Positions 17,178-23,755 of a stretch of 35,508 nt of DNA are shown one piece after another. Below the pieces are notes generated by a model. The model was not told the origin of the DNA. It did not search any database and saw nothing but the letters and a program-made list of their open reading frames with translations. Location: positions 1-35,508 of the forward strand of contig NZ_BFAV01000182.1 in assembly GCF_002933875.1 (NCBI RefSeq), read 5' to 3'. How positions within the stretch are numbered: position 1 is the stretch's first letter; each line of letters opens with the position of its first letter. The stretch is from Desulfocucumis palustris (GTDB lineage Bacteria > Bacillota > Desulfotomaculia > Desulfotomaculales > Desulfocucumaceae). The translations under genes were made by a program, and so were the position numbers.

Positions 17178-17465
17178 TCAGATAACATCGTGAACGCAGA
17201 AACCTTTGCAGGCTCCGCCGCCGGCCACCGAATCCAGGGACTCGTCGGTCAGTTCCTCGGGATTCACCGGCAGTACCAGGTATAATACCCTGGCCGACTC
17301 TTCCACGACTTTGATCTCAATTTTTTCGGGGACGCTGATGCCCAATTGGGAAAGAGCCTTATGGGGCTTTTCCGTCAGGTCCTTTTTGAAGTTTTCGTCT
17401 TTCCACGCTTTTGTTATTGCCGCTTTTTCAATTTCTTCGCGGGTCAGCACTCTTCCGTTAGCCAA
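17178..17465 (-). CDS. NHLP-family RiPP precursor peptide
   Basis: A 95-residue precursor with a nitrile-hydratase-alpha-like leader: REEIEKAAITKAWKDENFKK, then LTEKPHKALSQLGISVPEKI, then ARVLYLVLPVNPEEL. The leader ends DESLDSVAGG, a double-glycine site for a C39 peptidase. Cutting after Gly83 would leave a core of only 12 residues, GACKGFCVHDVI, with Cys86 and Cys90 spaced C-x3-C. The start is TTG, with AGGAGGTG at the right distance. The radical SAM enzyme follows directly, so a thioether or other carbon-centred crosslink in the core is the natural guess. The product is not known. The 3' half of the leader is repeated 469 bp upstream in the operon. Confidence 0.9.
   Translation of the reverse strand: MANGRVLTREEIEKAAITKAWKDENFKKDLTEKPHKALSQLGISVPEKIEIKVVEESARVLYLVLPVNPEELTDESLDSVAGGGACKGFCVHDVI
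17216..17309. repeat. Direct repeat, copy A (leader end of the intact precursor)
   Basis: This 94-bp stretch matches 17685-17778 with three mismatches and no gaps, same orientation, offset 469 bp. It codes for the last part of the leader up to the VAGG cleavage site. Similarity stops right at the start of the core. Confidence 0.9.
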
Positions 17466-17503
17466 TTCTTTTCACCTCCTTTTTGCCATAGTGGTAAATG
17501 CAG

Positions 17504-17528
17504 GTGCTTCATACATAAGGCGAAGCAC
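17504..17528. promoter_or_regulatory. Inverted repeat in the precursor leader region
   Basis: Perfect 7-base arms (gtgcttc and gaagcac) with an 11-base spacer lie about 40 bp before the TTG start. It could be a small mRNA hairpin or a regulator site. Between 17466 and 17625 I see no convincing -35/-10 pair on the minus strand. Confidence 0.35.
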
Positions 17529-17625
17529 TACATCACAGCCTAAAAATAGACATTTAAAGGTTTACACAGCCGGAAACTTGTAAATAGGTGCAGAGACTGG
17601 TTTTTAGCTCTACCGTTGGCAAGGC

Positions 17626-17790
17626 TCAATATCCAAAGTTTTTGTCAGGGTCGTACCGTGAACACGTAGCACCCGGTGGGATGACGCCGCCGGCCACCGA
17701 ATCCAGGGACTCGTCGGTCAGCTCCTCGGGATTCACCGGCAGTACCAGGTATAACACCCTGGCCGACTCTTCCAGGACCTTTTTGCATGA
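17626..17790 (-). pseudogene. Truncated second NHLP precursor with a different core
   Basis: In frame, the minus strand reads KKVLEESARVLYLVLPVNPE, then ELTDESLDSVAGG, then VIPPGATCSRYDPDKNFGY and a stop at 17626. The leader end is identical to the intact precursor over the ARV...VAGG segment, but the core differs: 19 residues with one cysteine. The N-terminal leader half is missing; an in-frame TAG lies at 17791-17793, directly after the GNAT stop codon. No start codon or ribosome site serves this frame. It is either a dead duplicate or a silent core cassette. Confidence 0.75.
17685..17778. repeat. Direct repeat, copy B (leader end of the truncated precursor)
   Basis: Partner of 17216-17309. 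The leader-end coding sequence is kept, while both flanks (N-terminal leader half and core) differ completely from copy A. Confidence 0.9.
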
Positions 17791-17795
17791 CTATC

Positions 17796-18674
17796 TCATT
17801 TATACGAGTTCCAGTGTCTCTCGGTCTGCACGGCAAAGGGCTTAAGGCGCCGCTGGGTAAACCTTATCAGCGGAGGGTTGGCATAATTGTCGGAATGTAA
17901 TACCATGTGCGTCCCGAAGGGTATCCGCTCCCGTACCTGGGCCTTTAAGGCCTCGGCCAGCAGCTGGACGCCCCGTCCTGTTGATTGCAGGTCCTCCCTG
18001 ACAAAGAGTATGTCGTAGTAAAGAGTGTCCGACGCCGTCAGCCGCGTAATCACCCAGCCAACTATCTCCTCCCGGCGGCACAGCCAGAAACTTATAGAGG
18101 AGTGAGGAGATAGGGGCTGTTCCTTGAAGGGGGATACAAAACCCGGATACCATTTATTCTCCGGAGCTTTCAGAGCTTCCAGTTTGGCCGGTGCAATAGC
18201 GGGCCAGGGTACGATGGCGTAGTCCGGGGGCAAGTGGTATTTACGCAGCCAGCCCTCTTTAGCCAGGGCGAAGACGTCAATTTTATTGATTTCCCTGTCC
18301 AACTGCGGCTCGCTCCAGCCGCAGCGGCCGAGAATTTTTTTCATAGCCGGCGACCAGCTGTGGTCTTCAATAAAGGAAAGCTCCAGCCTTGCACAGCCCC
18401 TTTCCCTAAGCCTCTCCCCGGCATAGCCGAGCAGTTCTCCGCCGTAGCCCAGGCCTCTGAAGCGCGGCGTCACAAACAGTGAATGTATTTTGCCGGTTTG
18501 GCCGCCTTCCATTACCCCGGCCAGCACCAGCCCGGCCGGCTCGCCAAAGCAGGAGACCGCCCCGGCCACTGTTGAAGCCCCGTTTTGTTCCCGCAATAAA
18601 TCACGGAAGCGGGGGAAAGTGAACTTCTCATACAGGTTTACATTGGACTGGTCAACATTTTGCACTTGGTACAT
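17796..18674 (-). CDS. Double-GNAT acetyltransferase in the RiPP operon
   Basis: A 292-residue protein with two GNAT folds. In the N-terminal domain the acetyl-CoA loop is RFRGLGYGGELLGYAGERLR (about 71-90). In the C-terminal domain it is DLQSTGRGVQLLAEALKAQV (about residues 227-246). GNAT enzymes transfer acetyl or other acyl groups to amines. AGGGAG lies seven bases before the ATG. It sits between the HExxH protein and the precursor genes on the same strand, so it may acylate the peptide (the core has one Lys and a free N-terminus) or give self-protection. Both are inference from position; a general metabolic role is possible. Confidence 0.8.
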   Translation of the reverse strand: MYQVQNVDQSNVNLYEKFTFPRFRDLLREQNGASTVAGAVSCFGEPAGLVLAGVMEGGQTGKIHSLFVTPRFRGLGYGGELLGYAGERLRERGCARLELSFIEDHSWSPAMKKILGRCGWSEPQLDREINKIDVFALAKEGWLRKYHLPPDYAIVPWPAIAPAKLEALKAPENKWYPGFVSPFKEQPLSPHSSISFWLCRREEIVGWVITRLTASDTLYYDILFVREDLQSTGRGVQLLAEALKAQVRERIPFGTHMVLHSDNYANPPLIRFTQRRLKPFAVQTERHWNSYK

Positions 18675-18803
18675 CTTCCTGCTCCCTGCCTGATGGTTTT
18701 TTAGTTAAGGCTGGATTTGCCTGTCCGGTAATTTATGTTCGCCTGTTAATACGTCCCGGCGGAGCTTTCATTACAGTAATTTTAAAAAAATTTACCAATA
18801 CCG

Positions 18804-19964
18804 TCAGGGTGTCCCGTTAACCACATACCTGCGGCCAACGCTGTTTAAGGCCTGCCGCAGAAAGGAAGGAGCCTGGGGCGAGGCCAGTGCCTCCAGGGTC
18901 AGGCGGGACAGCGCCGCCAGCACCAACGTCCTGTTGGCCCGGTTTTCCCTGTCGAACATCTCCAGGTTTTCGGCCGCTCTTTTCACCAGGGCCTGTAATA
19001 TCCTGAAAGCCCCGTCCGATAGAGGAGGGTCGCCCCGGTAATTCTGGAGCCTGCCGCCCTCCCGGTAATGGGGGAAATTCTCCAGGCCCACAAAGCGCAG
19101 AAACCAGGAGGCCTTAAAGTGCCCGGCCGCCGCCGCTATGCCCATGTAGTCGGCCAGCAGCTCGTCCGTCACATTGGCCCGCATGGAGGAAAAAAGCCTG
19201 CCGGTGACATAGTGGGCGCACTCGTGCTCCCGGCGGATGACCAGCGAGGCCTCCCGCCACTCCTCCTCCGCCAGCCCCATATCCCGGGCCGGCGCCGCGC
19301 TGTAGGGGCCGTCGCTCAAAATTATGAAACGGTCCTGGTAAAGTTCCCTTTGCGGTATAATACGCTTAAATTCTTCACTCCAGCTTTCTTCCGGGCCGGC
19401 CGGCCGCCACCGATTTTTATAGCTAAAAATCCTGTCCCAGTTGTTGTAGCCGGTCACCATAACGGCCCCCATGGATTCCGGCACCCGCGCCGGCTCGTTT
19501 TTTGCTGTCAGCGCCCTGACCAGCGCCACAAAGTCCTCCCTGGACCCGGTTAAAATTATGGGGATCCGCCCGGCCGGAGTCCGGTGCATGGAAAGCTCCA
19601 GCCTGTCGGGTTTTTCCAATACCAGCCCGGTGGCCCCGGGCATCCCTTCGGCCGTTCCCAGCCTCAAGGTGGCCGTCCGGTAGGAGTCGCTCCGGCTGAT
19701 GCCCTGCCGGATCGGAAAGGAAAACTGGACAAGCCGGTTCCTTAAAACCTGCCAGGCTCCCTTTCCACCCGCCTCGGCGGCGTAGCCCTCCCAGGCGGCC
19801 GCAAAGGGCTCGTCGGGCAGGGGCAGGGCCAGGAGTCCCGGCCCCTCAGGCTGCACAAAGACATTCTTATTGTATAGGAGCAGCTCTTCGATCTGCGGCG
19901 CCGTTGCCCCAAAGGAACTCAGCACGCCGGACCGGTATTCCGCCCCATGGCCTGAAGAATTCAT
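18804..19964 (-). CDS. Putative zinc metallopeptidase-like protein (HExxH)
   Basis: A 386-residue protein that I do not place in a named family. Residues 245-251 read REHECAH, an HExxH zinc site (His247, Glu248, His251), and DELLADYMG follows with Glu268 as a likely third ligand, 17 residues on. This spacing fits gluzincin-like peptidases. No signal peptide or membrane helix is visible, so it should act in the cytoplasm. The N-terminal half has no motif I recognise. GGGGAG precedes the ATG. The gene lies in the RiPP operon between the VAGG-tailed protein and the GNAT gene. It could trim the leader, process the VAGG-tailed protein, or be a non-peptidase relative. Confidence 0.65.
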   Translation of the reverse strand: MNSSGHGAEYRSGVLSSFGATAPQIEELLLYNKNVFVQPEGPGLLALPLPDEPFAAAWEGYAAEAGGKGAWQVLRNRLVQFSFPIRQGISRSDSYRTATLRLGTAEGMPGATGLVLEKPDRLELSMHRTPAGRIPIILTGSREDFVALVRALTAKNEPARVPESMGAVMVTGYNNWDRIFSYKNRWRPAGPEESWSEEFKRIIPQRELYQDRFIILSDGPYSAAPARDMGLAEEEWREASLVIRREHECAHYVTGRLFSSMRANVTDELLADYMGIAAAAGHFKASWFLRFVGLENFPHYREGGRLQNYRGDPPLSDGAFRILQALVKRAAENLEMFDRENRANRTLVLAALSRLTLEALASPQAPSFLRQALNSVGRRYVVNGTP

Positions 19965-19991
19965 GTTTTTCTCCCCGCCGGGTCCCGGCCC

Positions 19992-20378
19992 TCACTCCTC
20001 CGGAGGGCGGTCCCGGTGTTGATTTATTCCCCCGGCCACCCTGTCCAGCTCGCCGTCGTCCAGCTCGCCGTCGTCCAGCTCGTCGTCGTCCAGCTCGCCG
20101 TCGTCCAGCTCGTCGTCGTCCAGCCCGGAGTCCTCTCTACCGGTCTCCGCCCCTTTATTTCCGCCCAGCTTTTCCAGCAGCCGCCGGCGAAGGCCGCCGG
20201 CCGTCCCGCATTCGCCGGTCAAATCCAGGACTGCCAGCTCCCTGGCCAGTTCAATGGCCTCCGCGTAGTCCTCCCGGGCGCCTTCCGGAGGAGTTATCCC
20301 GGCCCTGCCGTCCTTTAAAATTTTGTCAATATCCTCGCTAAAGCGCCTGGCCAGTTCCAGCTCATTCATGGAAAACAC
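19992..20378 (-). CDS. Anti-sigma-like protein with acidic repeats and a C-terminal VAGG motif
   Basis: A 128-residue hydrophilic protein whose start overlaps the sigma factor stop (GTG at 20378 with GGAGG five bases upstream, or ATG at 20369). Residues 1-85 (MNELELARRFSEDIDKILKD, then YAEAIELARELAVLDLTGE, then LRRRLLEKL) resemble the N-terminal sigma-binding part of anti-sigma factors. There is no membrane helix and no zinc motif. Residues about 85-110 are pentapeptide repeats ELDDG/ELDDD. The protein ends ELDRVAGG followed by INQHRDRPPEE. The segment ELDDGELDRVAGG matches ELTDESLDSVAGG of the NHLP precursor at 9 of 13 positions. The 11-residue end lacks Cys, Ser and Thr, so it is not an obvious RiPP core. 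It may be an anti-sigma factor cut by the C39 peptidase. Confidence 0.65.
   Translation of the reverse strand: MFSMNELELARRFSEDIDKILKDGRAGITPPEGAREDYAEAIELARELAVLDLTGECGTAGGLRRRLLEKLGGNKGAETGREDSGLDDDELDDGELDDDELDDGELDDGELDRVAGGINQHRDRPPEE
20046..20120. repeat. Five tandem 15-bp repeats in the VAGG-tailed gene
   Basis: Five units of cagctcgccgtcgtc or its one-base variant cagctcgtcgtcgtc run without gaps. They encode ELDDG or ELDDD on the minus strand. The unit length is a multiple of three, so copy number can change by slippage without breaking the frame. Confidence 0.95.
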
Positions 20379-20919
20379 CCGCCCCTCCGGCTGAAAGATG
20401 GGACCTGAGGCTTTTTAAGGCCCTGAAGATAATAACGGCTACATTGCCGGCCGTCAGGCCGGTCATTTCGGCAATGGCGTTATTGGCCAGGCCGGCCGCA
20501 AATTTAAGTCCGATAATATCCCGCTCCCGGTCGCTGAGCCTGGCTACCGCCTGCAGCAGTTCCTGCCGGGTTTCCTTTTCAATCAGCTGGTTGGCCGGTC
20601 CGTTTACCGTGCAGGCCAGTTCACCCGCCAGGTCCAGGGAGACGTCCCGGCGCCGGCCCTGCCGGCGCCTGTGGTCAGTAAGCGTATTGCGGGCAATGGC
20701 GAAGATCCAGCTGTCCAGGCCCGCCCGCTCCGGGTTATAGCTGTCCATATTGGCCAGCGCCTTTTCAAACACCGTGCTGGTGAGGTCCTCGGCCTCGTCC
20801 CGGTCGCCGGTGCGGTAGCGCATGTATTTATAAACGCGGTGCATGTATTGATCAAAAACTTCGGCGAAGACCGCCGGGTCCCGGGGCGCCGGTCCGGCTG
20901 CCGGTTCCACTCTGCCCAT
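20362..20919 (-). CDS. ECF-type RNA polymerase sigma factor
   Basis: A 185-residue sigma-70-family factor. Region 2 is YRTGDRDEAEDLTSTVFEKA followed by the WIFAIARNTLTDHRRRQ segment (promoter melting and -10 binding). Region 4 is LSDRERDIIGLKFAAGLANN, then AIAEMTGLTAGNVAVIIFRA (-35 binding). The ATG at 20919 has AGGAGG eight bases upstream; an in-frame GTG at 20952 has none. The gene follows the second ABC exporter and overlaps the start of the anti-sigma-like gene. It likely directs transcription of the peptide cluster or a linked regulon. Its promoters are unknown. Confidence 0.9.
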   Translation of the reverse strand: MGRVEPAAGPAPRDPAVFAEVFDQYMHRVYKYMRYRTGDRDEAEDLTSTVFEKALANMDSYNPERAGLDSWIFAIARNTLTDHRRRQGRRRDVSLDLAGELACTVNGPANQLIEKETRQELLQAVARLSDRERDIIGLKFAAGLANNAIAEMTGLTAGNVAVIIFRALKSLRSHLSAGGAGVFHE

Positions 20920-20971
20920 AAGTGTTCCTCCTGTATATACGCATGGGGACACTGTTCATTACATTAACAGT

Positions 20972-23731
20972 TCAGGCCAGCTGCCTTCTGGCCAGGTCGG
21001 CGAACAGGCCGCCCTTGTCCATCAATTCCTGATAGGTGCCGCTTTCGGCCACCTTGCCCTTATCCAGCACTATAATCCTGTCGCAATTCATAATTGTGCT
21101 CAGCCGGTGGGCGATAACTATCCGGGTGGCCTGCAGCCGGTCCAGGCTCTGGCTCACCACGGCCTGGGTGCGGTTATCCAGGGCGCTGGTGGCCTCGTCA
21201 AAGTATATTATCCTGGGCCGGTTGACAATGGCCCGGGCGATTAAAAGCCTCTGCCTCTGGCCTCCCGAAAAGGTGCCCGCCCCCTCGCTGATCACCGTGT
21301 GCATGCCCATGGGCATGTCCTCTATATCCCGGTCCAGCCCGGCCATCCTGGCCGCTTCCCAGGCGTCTTCCAGGGTCAGGTGAATATTGGCGCCCACAAT
21401 GTTGGTAAAAATGTCTCCCGGCATGAGCTGTCCGTTCTGCAGCACCACGCCCAGCTGCCGGCGCACCGACCGGATGTCCACCCTGTCCAGGGGCCGGCCG
21501 TTGTATAGCACCTGGCCCGACCCGGGCTTTTCAAAGCCCAGCAGAATGCGGAAGAGGGTAGACTTGCCGCTGCCCGAGGACCCCACGATGCCCACGTACT
21601 CCCCCGGCCGCACCTGCAGGGAGACGTCGTCCAGCACCAGCGGGGACTCTTTTTTATAGCGGAAAGAAACGTGGCTTACCTCAATGGAACCCGTCAATTC
21701 GCCCGGGTCCGCGCCGGCATCGTCATATTCCGGCATTGCCTGTAAAATGGGCTTGACCCTTTCATAAAGGGGGATAACCAGGTTAATCGACAGCAGTGAC
21801 TCCAATAACGCCAGCATAGAGAGCAAAAAACTGTTCATGGCGGCGTTAAAGGCCACAAATTTGCCCGCTCCCATTGAATTGCCAGCTATTTTGACCATGG
21901 CGTAGAAGATAACCATGCTGGACAGCAGCGGGAAAAAAGACTTAAAGGTAGCCAGGTGGTTGGTCAGGGTCCTGCTCTTATAGGTGGTTTGCCTTAGCCC
22001 GGTAAACTCTCCCGACCATAAATAAAAGGCCCTTTTTTCAGCGCCGGAAACCCGCAGCTTGGTCACGCCGCCGACTATCTGCAAAATCAGTCCGGTAATT
22101 TTATTGTTCCTGTCCACTATTTGTCTCTGGTAGCCCATCTGCCTGAACTGAAGAAACAGCGTCACGGCCAGGGCCACGGCTATAAGGGCTGTGGCCACTC
22201 CCGCCAGCCGCAGATTGTAATAAAACAGCAGGCCAAAATTTAATAAGGAGAAGAGGCTGGAAATAATGGTGGTAATCACCACTCCGGTCAACAGTTCCCG
22301 TATCTGGCTGATGCCCATGGCCCTCATGGCCAGTTCACCGGAGGTATACTCCTTGAAAAAGGGGGCCGGCAGGCTTAATAGCCTGTCCCATAAGGCGGAC
22401 TCCACCGTCCCCTCCATTCTCCCTTCCAGCCGCAGCATGGCCAGGGAGCGGGTCAGCTGAAACAGCAGCCCGGCCAGGGCGCCGGCGGCCAGGAAAAGGG
22501 CCACCTGCAGCAGTTGCGCCTTTTCTCCTCCCGGTATAACGGTATCAAAAATAATCCCCGTGGCTATGGGGATGGCCATGCCCAGGAGGCCGCCCAGCAT
22601 CCCCATCAGCGCCACCATGGCCAGGTCCCGCTTCCAGCAGCTCTCCAGGCCAAAGATCAAAATATCGCGCAGGCCCAGCTCCCTCCCGGGGAAGGGCCGG
22701 TAAAAGGCAACGGCAAAGGGTTTTATCCGGGCGGCCGTTTGGTCGTCCACCGGAACAACTGTTTTACCTGCCGGATCGTGCATTCTGTACTGCGCCGGAG
22801 ACAGGGGCAGCAGGGCCACCGGGCGGTTGTCCTCCTCCAGGTAGGCCAGCAGGGGGCCGTTGTCCTGTTTATGCCACTTCCCCTTTAAGGCCAGCCGGCG
22901 CAGGCGGATACGGGAGGCCAGGGCGATGGCGCCCAGCGGGTCCTTCTCAAAAGCCCCCCGGCCGGCCCGGGGCGAAGGGACAATATCAATTTTCATGGCC
23001 CTGCCCACCAGCCGGCAGGCCGCCAGCAGGGGGTCCTCCCCGGTCTCCTCCCGGACCTCTTCCCGGCAGTCCGGATCGGTGACCGAAAGCATTCCCCTGA
23101 GCGCCTTTTCAAAAAAGAGCAGGTTGTTTTTTTCCTTTTTCCCCAGGCGAATATTTTCGGCCTCTTTTTGTCTGGTCAGCCGGTCGGCTATGGCCCCCAG
23201 GGCCAGGCTGTGAAACTGCCCCAGTGGTATAAAGTCGCCTCCAAAGGCGGCCTGGCGAACCCATATTACTTCTTCCGGGCCGGGAATAATTTTAATTTCC
23301 GGCGGACCGGCCTCCGTCCCGCCGGCCAGGTCACCGGCCCAGCCGGCAAGCCGGCGGGCAATCTCGTCGGCCCCGGCGGGCTGCCCCGCCAGCCGGTTAA
23401 AAACCGCCAGGTCCACCTGCAGCAGCCGGGTGCCGGGCAGTCCCGACGCCAGCAGGCTGTACACCGGGCCTTCACCCGCGGGCGTTGCGCCAAACAGCAG
23501 ACCCCCTGCCTGCACCTCAAATAAAAAACTCCTGGCGCCCCATTTTTCACCGTCGTATAGCCGGACCGAAAAGACGGTGGCCTTGCCCTGCAAAACCACC
23601 CATACGCTGTTGGGATCGGTGATTAAAAGAGGGCGGTTGCCCTCCAGAGCAATGACGGTCCCATATTTTATGAATAAGTTCTCCAGCATTGCAGTCACAT
23701 GCATTTCCTCTTTCCCGACAACAAAAGTCAT
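20972..23731 (-). CDS. NHLM-type ABC exporter, long ATPase/permease subunit
   Basis: A 919-residue ABC transporter. The N-terminal 330 residues are soluble, with a cyclic-nucleotide-binding-like beta barrel start (VVLQGKATVFSVRLYDGEKW). Membrane helices span about 365-660. The ATPase follows, with Walker A GSSGSGKST (about 718-726), signature FSGGQ (821-825), Walker B IIYFDE (841-846) and an H-loop AHRLST. This length and layout match the second ABC subunit of NHLM peptide systems, which lacks a peptidase domain. It would pair with the C39 subunit upstream to export the mature peptide. The chosen start has a weak ribosome site; a GTG in the next 15 codons is better placed. Confidence 0.9.
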   Translation of the reverse strand: MTFVVGKEEMHVTAMLENLFIKYGTVIALEGNRPLLITDPNSVWVVLQGKATVFSVRLYDGEKWGARSFLFEVQAGGLLFGATPAGEGPVYSLLASGLPGTRLLQVDLAVFNRLAGQPAGADEIARRLAGWAGDLAGGTEAGPPEIKIIPGPEEVIWVRQAAFGGDFIPLGQFHSLALGAIADRLTRQKEAENIRLGKKEKNNLLFFEKALRGMLSVTDPDCREEVREETGEDPLLAACRLVGRAMKIDIVPSPRAGRGAFEKDPLGAIALASRIRLRRLALKGKWHKQDNGPLLAYLEEDNRPVALLPLSPAQYRMHDPAGKTVVPVDDQTAARIKPFAVAFYRPFPGRELGLRDILIFGLESCWKRDLAMVALMGMLGGLLGMAIPIATGIIFDTVIPGGEKAQLLQVALFLAAGALAGLLFQLTRSLAMLRLEGRMEGTVESALWDRLLSLPAPFFKEYTSGELAMRAMGISQIRELLTGVVITTIISSLFSLLNFGLLFYYNLRLAGVATALIAVALAVTLFLQFRQMGYQRQIVDRNNKITGLILQIVGGVTKLRVSGAEKRAFYLWSGEFTGLRQTTYKSRTLTNHLATFKSFFPLLSSMVIFYAMVKIAGNSMGAGKFVAFNAAMNSFLLSMLALLESLLSINLVIPLYERVKPILQAMPEYDDAGADPGELTGSIEVSHVSFRYKKESPLVLDDVSLQVRPGEYVGIVGSSGSGKSTLFRILLGFEKPGSGQVLYNGRPLDRVDIRSVRRQLGVVLQNGQLMPGDIFTNIVGANIHLTLEDAWEAARMAGLDRDIEDMPMGMHTVISEGAGTFSGGQRQRLLIARAIVNRPRIIYFDEATSALDNRTQAVVSQSLDRLQATRIVIAHRLSTIMNCDRIIVLDKGKVAESGTYQELMDKGGLFADLARRQLA

Positions 23732-23755
23732 CCAACCGGTAACTGGGAGAGAGCG

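Noticed and set aside
17645..17836. A 63-codon minus-strand frame beginning MQKGPGRVGQ
   Set aside because: It is out of frame with the clear leader-end coding sequence in the same DNA and has no family resemblance.
20046..20120. Short regular repeats that might suggest a CRISPR array
   Set aside because: Units are 15 bp, gapless and without spacers, and they encode an in-frame pentapeptide repeat in a real gene.
20016..20318. Plus-strand frame with a repeated QLAVV/QLVVV pattern
   Set aside because: It is the reverse reading of the acidic repeat gene; it has no ribosome site and the surrounding operon is on the minus strand.
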